A stretch of DNA of 64,000 nucleotides, taken from NCBI GenBank assembly GCA_030142905.1, contig JASJOG010000029.1, positions 534,501 to 598,500 of the forward strand, given 5' to 3'. Shown here one piece after another: positions 57,401-64,000 of this stretch. Below the pieces are notes generated by a model that worked only from the letters and a program-made list of their open reading frames with translations, did no database searches and was not told where the DNA came from. The position numbers and the translations under genes are program-made. Each line of letters begins with the position of its first letter. The stretch's first letter is position 1. Source of the stretch: Heliopora coerulea. Taxonomy: Eukaryota > Cnidaria > Anthozoa > Scleralcyonacea > Helioporidae.

Positions 57401-60236
57401 GCTTTCTTGTCTTCGAAGAAACTCTGTCTTTCTTCATTTTACGTTCCTCGCCAGCAGTCTCTAAAGAACGTTGAATTAGCAAAACAGTTTAGTGCACAGT
57501 GGAAGCTGAAAGTTGGTCTTCCAGGTTGTTGTGGTCTTGAGAAACTCAATTTTAAGAGAATAACATTTCAATGGCCTTTGCGCCTAGTAGGGGCACAAGG
57601 CATCCCGGGAAACTCAAATTTAAGTGAATAACATTTCAGTGGCCTTTGCGCCTAGTAGGGGCACAAGGCATCCCGGGAAACTCAATTTTAAGTGAATAAC
57701 ATTTCAGTGGCCTTTGCGCCTAGTAGGGGCACAAGACATCCCGGGAAAAACTTCAACGCCACCATCTTTCAAGTCTTGGAACACGGCTCTTTCGTGGCAA
57801 CGTGGGGATTGGGCTCCATAATCAACAGTAGATAAACGATAACAAGATAACGACAATCCAAGAACCTCATTCAAAAATCTTTACCCAAAACATTCACTCC
57901 TGGCAAATTAACCTTACTTAGCCAGGAATGAGTGATCAATAATTGCAGAGGCAGATCAAGGATGTCAAAAACCTGGGGGAGCACTTTTGTATGACAAAGT
58001 AAGTTTGCATCCGCGGATTGCCGACTAACATCTAAAATTATCATTGCGAACACGAATGATAACCATTGGGGTAATCTAATTAAACCAGCACAACGTCTAG
58101 AGCGCATTCGTCATATCGAAACCTCAACATGAAACGGGGGACGCGCGCCTCCAATGCACCCCTGAATCCGAATAAATTGAAATGAAACCATACACTATTT
58201 CTGGCATTGAATTCAAGGACGTTTGAGGACTTTAAAGTGTTAAAATTTTACCATTGTAAGGACTTTCAGACACAAAATTGAAGGATTTTCTAGGAATTTT
58301 CCTAAAAATTAACTCGCCTGAAATGACGCAATTTCCTGCGACAGGTATCGCTTTCTACACGTAAGGTACTAAAGTAACAAGCATAAAAACGTAACAATAT
58401 TTTCAAGGACTTTAAAGGACCGAACACGGAATTCAAAGGTCTTCAAGCCCTTGACTATTAATCAAAAGTTCCTGTGAGCTACCTAAAGGATAAATATGCA
58501 GTAGAGAAGGAAAGACTATGAAGTTGTAAGGCCAAGTATTGTTACTGAGAGCAGAAAAAATTGGACAAAATATGTTGAAGTTTTGCAACGCAAATTGGCG
58601 CAATCAAACTACAACATAGTTTTATCAGCTCTTGGTATATATAGTTAATACCAATGCAGTAGGGACAGTTCGGAGAAGTTCGCTCGTGTTGTTTTACTTC
58701 TTCAACACATTTGGAAGACTCGCTTAAAACAGGCTTTAATTAAACAATTAGACCACCGAGATTCCTCGACATAGGAGACCAGATGAAGACCTATGCCTTA
58801 CCCAAGCTATCTTCCTAACATATGCTGCAGTTCGTGAATGGATAAATAAATCCAAGCAGTAATAATTTGGCAGTAAAAAACGAAACCTAGGCTCGATGTT
58901 TGCTTGATTTGGAGATGTACTCCGCAATCCTACGGCCAGCAGACGAACACTTACGTTAACAGTCCATCGACCAACCGAGTAAATTGAACCTCACTGCTAT
59001 ACCTCATGGATTACGTCATCCATGAGGTAAAAACCAAATCCAAGATCTTTAGGCGGTTTGCAAGAGTCATACAAACCTCGTTTAACCTACAGGCATGTTA
59101 ATTCCAGTAATTCGAAGTAAACTTAGGGACCTGGGCTAGATAAGCAAAAATTTCCCATTTTATCTGACGACGTTAGCGCTGCTATTTCATTATACCGTAC
59201 CATCCTGCAATGGGGTAGATAGTGGGGAGTTGGGGGGTTAAGCCCATCCCTTGGTACCATCAAAAGTCACCAAACAGCGCCAGTAAAGCGCTAAGATATT
59301 GGTAATGCATATTCTACATGACCCCCTCCAAATTAATCCCATGATGAAAGCTTACCTTTTAACTCTTTGCTCCTTTTTTCCTTCTTTTTCCTTTTCAAAT
59401 CAGCTGAATCTAGTTTTTAAAAATTTTCAGTTAAATTCCAACAGATCATAACGGTCTTTCAACAACCGATCAAGAAAGCACATAACTCGATGACCATCTC
59501 CTTCAGCTGATGATAAGTGCTCATCGCAGGGTTCTCTTTGGTATCACGATGAAATGCCATAGTTAATATTATTCCGAAAGCCCATTAAACCAGAAGGGTG
59601 GCCGGATAACCGAAAATCTCTGCCCTGCTTCCTTAACTAATTAGCAGTTTTAAACAAAGTAAATAAAGTAAATTCACATCTCTAAATTTTTGCAAGTTCT
59701 TTATCCTCCTTAACCTCCAATACATAGGCACTTCTTAATGAACTTCTAATGGCCGCCTCTCCCCAACACCACACTTTGTTTATGATGATACTCATCCTTC
59801 CACCTTCATAGGCAAGTTTCTATAGTCAAATATTCAATCTTGAGAGTAAGATATAAACAATAAAAGATCTAAATTCGGGACTCTTACATCTGAAAGTGAC
59901 AACTCATACTATATTAAGACGCGGATTTGTCGCATTTGAAAATTGGTTGATTCACGAAATATTTTGACAAAAAGAATTGCTCCACCCGCACTCCTTGTTC
60001 GAAAAGTTTGGGGAAAGCAGACCACTAAAGTTTTCTTTCATTACCATCATCACCACTATCATTATCACAATCATCATCACCATCACTATCACCATCACCA
60101 TCACCATCACCATCACCATCATCATCATCATCATCATCACCACCATCATCATCATCATCATCACCACCACCATCATCATCATCACCACCACCATCATCAC
60201 CATCATCACCACCATCATCATCACCATCATCATCAC

Positions 60237-60268
<32 letters not shown>

Positions 60269-62470
60269 CCATCATCACCATCATCATCATCACCATCATC
60301 ACCACCATCATCATCATCATCATCACCACCATCTTATTGTCGTTATCATCAACATTATCATCATCGCCATCAACATCATTATCAAGATCATTACCAACAT
60401 TATCAAGATCATTTCCACCATCATCATAACGTTCATCTTCATTCCCATCATCCCTATCATCATTCCCATCATCATCGCCATCATCAGTGGCGTAGCCAAG
60501 GGGGAGGGGGTTCGGAGGGTTCAACCCATAGCTGCAACGGGGTTGAGTTTCCAGTTCAATAATGAATCATAAGACAGTATCACAGTCTGGCCAGCTTTGA
60601 TTTGCAAACTTCAAACAAGCTCGGTGCAGTAACAAATTCTCGAAATGCATTATCTGAAGTGCTGAAGTGAGGATGTGAATGTTTGGTCAGTTGTCAGCAG
60701 GATATTGAACTAATGCTAACCGCTGACGAATGTCGATTGTCAAACAAAAGCGCTTGCAGACCATTGAGTACAGTCAGCGGCACAACCAGTCGACTAGTGA
60801 GCATTATTACTGACATTTTTAAGGAGAAAGCGTTACGAAAATTGTCATTCTTTTTCTACTGTGGAACATTCTCCCTAGTGGTGTTTGATGGTGTTACCGT
60901 CGATTACATTTATCCGTAAACTTCCCCTGAGACTCATACGTCCAGTTCTGCTTTACTAGGCTAGTATTTGGCACTTATAAATTACACGAACGTTTTAAGC
61001 CATATATTTTCTCACTTTTTATCAATTAGAATACCAAATACGAAGTATGGAAATCAATCTTCATAAACATCCAGGCTTTCAAGTTGAACCCAGAAACTCA
61101 AATTAGACCCTGCTTTTTGGAATGAAGTAAAATACCTGGAGGCTGGAGCACCCACCTCCTCCTCTCTCTCAATTTGACCTTAGTTCTATAAAATAACTGG
61201 AATGAAACGAAAGATGCGAAGTCATTATCTATTTGTGTCTTCTTGTGAATAAAAAAATTCTATGAAAGAAGTAAAATAGACTAACGAATGGTTTTAAAAG
61301 GCACGGCCGCGAGCCTAACTCTTGTTTGCCATTCCGCTCAGATAACTCTCTCATGTAATAAACTAGTATGTACCTGTAAGGAAGCAGTAAATTTTTTTGT
61401 GCTGAAAATTTTTAGCATCAAAAGTTGCTCAACAATGAACCCCTCTCCCCCCAAGAAAAATTCCTGGCTAAGCGCCTGGCCATCATAACAACCTACTCAT
61501 AAACACCAGCAGCAGCAGCACCAGTCTCAATATTTTCATCACCAAGAGTATAATTATCACAATCATCGCAACCGTCATAAGCATCATCATCAAGACTATC
61601 ACGATCACGATCATCATCAACACCATGACTTGTATCATTACCACCATCACCGCGACTGCCATCACCATCAGCATCATCATCACCACCACAATAATCATCA
61701 CCACCACAATAATCATCACCACCACAATAATCATCACCATCACCATCATCACCATCATAGTCATCGCCATCATTATCATCATCTTCAAGACTATCACTAC
61801 TACCATTATCATCACCATCACTACATATTAATAACCATCAGCATCATGATCATAATCACCATCAAAAACTTTTAAACTAAATAGTGTTTAACCAGTTCGA
61901 AAAACGAGTCAATCGCCGAATTCTTGCAATTAATCATCATCATCGTCATTATTTTCATTCTCATCATTACAACCCATGATCATCATCATCACTATCGCCA
62001 TCACCGTGAACACCGCCACCATCAGTAGGATCACCAGTAGAAGCACCATCATCAGCAATATCATTATAACCATCGTCAATATATCATCATTAGCCGAACC
62101 CTCATTACCAATCATCGATCATCAATCTCATTAGCACTATAATCATCATAACCATCAACATCACTACCACCATTGTCACCATCACGATCACCATAATCAT
62201 CCCCACCATTACTATAATCACCATAATCATTCCCACCATCGTAGCCTTTGTAACCATCGCTCTAGCTATCATAATCTATATCTGTTTTACAAGATTGGCA
62301 TTGGTTGAAAGTACCTTTCTTGGGTTTCCTTGCTAAGTTCAAGTAACAATAACGTGCCCAACCTTGAAACCTACCTTGAGATAACCGTCGTTCTCCACGA
62401 TCTTCATAAGACTTGAGCGATTTTCGATGTTTTCTGCGGTCTAATTTCTTGACAGTACGTCTTGATGAGC
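45284..62470 (-). CDS. ZC3H11A-like nuclear mRNA-export protein, 3' part (nine exons)
   Basis: Exons 62470-62375, 59409-59356, 57460-57398, 55362-54019, 51962-51885, 50454-50174, 49236-49182, 47101-47005 and 45437-45284 join with matching phases into 2222 nt: a split first codon plus 740 codons including TAA. Recognition rests on two blocks: FKVKTLEEILRDKALKKLRE (about residues 103-122 of this part), like the repeated KTLEEI motif of ZC3H11A, and the acidic C-terminus DDDLLLEIEEMINS, like the vertebrate ending. Between lies a long Ser/Lys/Glu-rich, probably disordered region with basic patches (KRPKKILKRKL). ZC3H11A is known to work with the TREX complex in mRNA export. The CCCH zinc fingers expected at the N-terminus lie past the right edge. 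Large introns hold microsatellites and transposons. Confidence 0.7.
46190..46400 (+). mobile_element. Penelope 3'-end relic
   Basis: A hammerhead-like core with changes (TAAAGATGTTGC-ATGTA-GCAACGATACG, 46239-46272) is followed by GAGCTGGGCTCTTATTTT and CTACGTTCTCCACCCGGAAA, the tail words of the element at 9679-9808. It lies in the last intron of the ZC3H11A-like gene. Confidence 0.6.
47005..47101 (-). CDS. ZC3H11A-like gene, penultimate exon
   Basis: The acceptor is GGTTCTTTTACAG|TT and the donor AAGAAGT|GTAAGT. It encodes LPTDPHPHDVKELRSEVTWQ and RKSSLHQLVKE. Phase 1 in, 2 out: the only phase that links the previous exon to the last exon. Confidence 0.65.
47966..48127. repeat. foldback MITE 1
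   Basis: TAATAGCATGGTTTCGAGTG with TAATTTGGAAAAA on the left recurs inverted as TTTTTCCAAATTA and AAATTATGCTATTA on the right, around a short loop. Confidence 0.65.
48150..48285. repeat. foldback MITE 2
   Basis: AATATACATGAAAAAAACTC and AATTTTTTTCATGTATATT are inverted ends about 130 bp apart. GGTAAT words between them add a second inner hairpin. Confidence 0.6.
48639..48712 (+). repeat. tRNA-like sequence of the 23-kb palindrome family
   Basis: TAGCTTAATGGTTAGAGCGT, CGGTCATCAGAAG and GGGTTAGATTCCCGTC match the palindrome copy, and the upstream word CCATCTGAGAC is shared too. The mutated B-box (TTAGATT) argues against a working tRNA. Confidence 0.5.
49182..49236 (-). CDS. ZC3H11A-like gene, 55-nt exon
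   Basis: The acceptor is TTTTACTTTAG|GTATC and the donor GCTGTGG|GTAAGC. It encodes VSKLSNHSRAAMKLEKAV. Phase 0 in, 1 out, as required by both neighbours. Confidence 0.55.
50174..50454 (-). CDS. ZC3H11A-like gene, exon
   Basis: The acceptor is TTGATTTCCAG|AC and the donor TCCGAG|GTAGTT. Its 93 codons include VEKPFTEAIDVTTTKRNN and RQLQTAAGGSLLREKSE; polar, low complexity. Phase 1 in, 0 out. Confidence 0.65.
50860..51310 (-). pseudogene. GIY-YIG nuclease relic (Penelope-like)
   Basis: Minus-strand frames read VRYEGTCSCGVEYIGESSCN, LGLRTHENTDATKQ, then in a shifted frame IEELFVAKDGPVLKHVLKHD. CSCGVEYIGES is the GIY-YIG block with an intact YIG. No RT was found next to it, and the subfamily differs from the other Penelope copies here. 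Confidence 0.6.
51885..51962 (-). CDS. ZC3H11A-like gene, small basic exon
   Basis: The acceptor is TATTTCTAAAG|GG and the donor GGAAAAG|GTAAGG. It encodes KPRFLSSALGRKITVNRNKP and VKKGK; phase 1/1, 78 nt. Confidence 0.6.
52000..53985. other. intron of the ZC3H11A-like gene, nothing recognised
   Basis: Only short chance frames are seen. A small inverted motif at 52355-52395 (GAGAATCCTTCGGAGGATTT) is noted. Confidence 0.45.
54019..55362 (-). CDS. ZC3H11A-like gene, large central exon
   Basis: The acceptor TACGTTTCCAG precedes AAGAGC; the donor is ATCGCAG|GTAAGT. The 447-codon open frame is long for this AT-rich DNA. It holds KVKTLEEILRDKALKKLRER near its start, several Lys/Arg patches (VRRLKPLKPLRNVS, RPKKILKRKLEPQ) and a closing VKKIKLKRVGLMKARTVDDI. 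No membrane segment or enzyme motif was seen. Confidence 0.8.
55425..55580. repeat. foldback repeat at the large exon's 5' edge
   Basis: CAAAGCAATGGTAACT with TTTTTATTGATTC on the left is mirrored by GAATCAATAAAAA and AGTTACCATTGCTCTG on the right. It lies about 60 bp upstream of the acceptor of exon 54019-55362. Confidence 0.6.
55880..56135. mobile_element. Penelope 3'-end hairpin relic
   Basis: GGCGGAAAACGTATTTTTGT with AATATCAATGGCCAGCAAAA on the left and TTTTTTGCTGGGCACTGACA with TTTATTAC on the right are inverted Penelope tails. A GAAACGTCAG word at about 56050 is a decayed hammerhead 3' core. Confidence 0.5.
56440..56546. repeat. telomere-like CCCTAA-derived tract
   Basis: Repeated CCTAACC, AATCCTAATCC, CCCAACCCCTAACC and CTAACCCTAACCCTAA are decayed (CCCTAA)n, the metazoan telomere word, inside a gene intron. 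Confidence 0.6.
57100..57250. repeat. degenerate AGCCTAGC-type minisatellite
   Basis: Loose repeats of AGCCTAG, CAAATTG and ACCCAAGC; no gene. Confidence 0.55.
57398..57460 (-). CDS. ZC3H11A-like gene, small exon
   Basis: The acceptor is CGTTCTTTAG|AG and the donor AAGCAAG|GTGAAG. It encodes TAGEERKMKKDRVSSKTRKQ. It lies about 80 bp past a 68-bp minisatellite. Phase 1/1, 63 nt. Confidence 0.55.
57541..57744. repeat. 68-bp minisatellite, three copies
   Basis: Three adjacent units begin GAAACTCAA and end CATCCCGG (57541-57608, 57609-57676, 57677-57744), differing at only a few positions. Confidence 0.9.
59356..59409 (-). CDS. ZC3H11A-like gene, small lysine-rich exon
   Basis: The acceptor is TTTAAAAACTAG|AT and the donor TTAAAAG|GTAAGC. 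It encodes SADLKRKKKEKRSKELK, a nuclear-localisation-like cluster. At 54 nt with phase 1 on both sides, its omission would not change the frame, so it could be an alternative exon. Confidence 0.5.
60030..60500. repeat. ATC/GAT trinucleotide microsatellite
   Basis: About 470 bp of ATC units with scattered ACC and ATT variants. Its open frames (poly-His, poly-Ile/Thr or poly-Met/Val) are a by-product of the repeat. It lies in a ZC3H11A-like intron, where the sense strand reads GAT/GGT. Confidence 0.95.
60520..61490. other. intron of the ZC3H11A-like gene between microsatellites
   Basis: No gene recognised. A CAGTGGCGTAGCCAAGGGGG transposon-end word sits at about 60485. Confidence 0.4.
61500..62280. 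repeat. ATC/GAT microsatellite, second, more decayed tract
   Basis: Long CATCATCACC runs with an inner higher-order block of CACCACAATAATCAT repeated about three times at 61681-61735. Confidence 0.9.
62375..62470 (-). CDS. ZC3H11A-like gene, exon (basic)
   Basis: The acceptor is TTTAAACCGAAG|GC (weak pyrimidine tract) and the donor CTCAAG|GTAGGT. It encodes SSRRTVKKLDRRKHRKSLKS and YEDRGERRLSQ. Phase 1 at both sides fits the next exon. Confidence 0.55.
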
Positions 62471-62499
62471 CTTCGGTTTAAACGAATTAAAATAAAAGA

Positions 62500-64000
62500 A
62501 TAGACCTTATTTACAATGGTCGTAAATTTTATTAATCCGTTTACGTGCATCTAAGGTAGCCTAATTCGCCTCGTTTGGAAACAAAGACTTTTGAATGGTA
62601 AAAACGAGAATGAGGGCAGTGTGACTAATTTACGTGCTCATAAAAGAATATTTTACCCATACGCTATTAAGAATAAGGTATATAACATGCAAGCGAAAGA
62701 CGAATACTGACCACAGTAATTTAAAGTTTTTGTTTCGATGTAAACCTTGGGTTGGAATTTATCATTCGAAGTTCAATTTTCAAACCTTTCGAAAGGAAAT
62801 TAGATGTCATTTACACGAAAAGGGATAAGAATAACTCGACTTTTTTGGAAGGTTCTGAAACAGGATGATTCCAAAGTACAAGAGTATACCAGCAATTTGG
62901 ATATGGTCTGTTAATCACGCAAGAAAATTTAATTTACCATGTACTGGACAAAGCAGTCGATGGTAATATCGCGCTTCGTCTGGTCTGAGCATACTTTAAG
63001 GCCTATCCACACGATAGGATTATCGTACACGATTCTTCACTTTGCGATTATGTCATAAAAGCTCAATTCCTACTTGCTAATCCCTCACGAATGTTGGAAG
63101 TGGTTCTGAAGACTCTTTTGACTGAATCGGATACATCAAAATGAACAATCATATATGACAGTCGTATCGTGTAAATGGGCCCTTATTCGAGACTGACACT
63201 ACACTCGATACATGGAAATTTTGCCAGTCCAAACTATCTCGAGAGTTTCTAAAATCCCAGTTGCACATTATAATGAGACACATCAGAGTATTGAAAAATC
63301 ATTTCACCAGTTCAACACACTAACCTGACCATCTGTCCTTGGACCTATGGGACATTATCTCAGGAACAATAGTTAACGGAAATATTCCACCTAGAACAAA
63401 GCGATATGTTGTAACACATAGTTAGGCGATATGTTGTAACACATAGTTAGGCGATATTAAACCGGAAATTCCACCGCTGCTACCAGCAGCTTGCACACCG
63501 ATTCTAAAGTCCAGTATGATTCTGAGGGTAGAAGAATAGAATACTGCGTAGAGTGATAAATAAGGTAAAAAGTTCGATGATTGATAGCTGCCGTGACAGA
63601 TCTCAAAGAATTCCAACGTTTCGAGCAAAGGGCCTTCGTTAGAGAAAAAAACGTGCTGTAAAATAAGAGTAGCAACTAGGCTAGGTTTTACACGAAAAGG
63701 AATCATGTGATAAAAAGTTAACCAATGAAATGCGAGCAACAAAAAAAAACAAATCAACGACTAGGTAACGACAAGGAAGTCATTTGCTATTTTTAAACGA
63801 TAGTCAGCCAACTGGCATTGGGTTAAACCCCCAACGACCAAAGGGGAATAGAAATATTTACGTAGTAAAATAAAGACAAAAACAGGAGATACAGTGTGCA
63901 AGCTGATGTTATCTGCCCATGCGAGATATTAATAAAAATTTATAAGCGTCAAATAAAAGGAAAACGTCCGTTGAGCCCGTAGGGATGAGTAGAAAAACCT
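62500..64000. other. right edge, intron of the ZC3H11A-like gene
   Basis: No certain exon. A 25-bp direct duplication (GCGATATGTTGTAACACATA plus GTTAG) occupies 63401-63450. Confidence 0.45.

Noticed and set aside
59943..60572. Open frame with more than 70 consecutive histidines
   Set aside because: It is the translation of an ATC/CAT microsatellite; all frames of the tract are open because the repeat lacks stop codons.
61483..61875. Met/Val-rich and His-rich open frames
   Set aside because: Same cause: a decayed CAT/GAT repeat on both strands.

Overview
This window looks like nuclear DNA from an animal, most likely an anthozoan cnidarian (coral or sea-anemone type). The genes are split into short exons with GT-AG introns and lie far apart. 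The introns and spacers are packed with Penelope-like elements, hAT and Tc1 DNA transposons, decayed LINEs, tRNA-derived SINE-like repeats, palindromic MITEs and microsatellites. The phylum is an inference from gene families and repeat style; no marker gene fixes the species.

Two host genes can be assembled exon by exon, both on the minus strand. (1) An ABCG24/28-type half-transporter: exon 1 (signal peptide) at 25080-25170, then exons at 17594-17848, 13993-14078, 4674-4901, 3386-3706 and 994-1131 (Walker A). It continues past the left edge. The six exons join in perfect phase (1119 nt, 373 codons). (2) A ZC3H11A-like gene: nine exons from 62470 down to a stop codon at 45284 join in one frame (740 codons including the stop). 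Its 5' zinc-finger part lies beyond the right edge. Between them (35883-38195) sits a second, broken ABCG copy: three exons covering the D-loop/H-loop to TM1, with an apparent 10-residue internal deletion and a +1 frameshift. A further two-exon candidate (34189-34824) encodes a membrane-anchored C-terminus of unknown identity.

Repeat layout from left to right: degenerate CCA/CAA-rich minisatellite (1-860); a LINE relic (5985-12816) split by a hAT transposon (6506-11831, perfect 8-bp target duplication) that is itself split by a Penelope-like element (8039-9808, 13-bp target duplication); a 1-kb foldback element (12841-13860); a minus-strand LINE relic (14870-17460); a ZMYM1-like hAT remnant (20518-21891); a 172-bp-arm tRNA-like palindrome (22933-23343); several Penelope hairpins; a dead Tc1 element (32709-34124); a palindrome of two 2.2-kb arms carrying a Penelope-like element and its flank (38458-43036); foldback MITEs (about 48 kb); a 68-bp minisatellite (57541-57744); and ATC/GAT microsatellites (60-62.3 kb).

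The strongest unusual signals are the very long, near-identical Penelope palindrome, hammerhead-ribozyme-like cores in the 3' regions of several Penelope copies, the three-layer nested insertion inside one ABCG intron, and a five-copy family of about 95-bp palindromic elements. I saw no CRISPR array, prokaryotic operon or obviously new enzymatic system.
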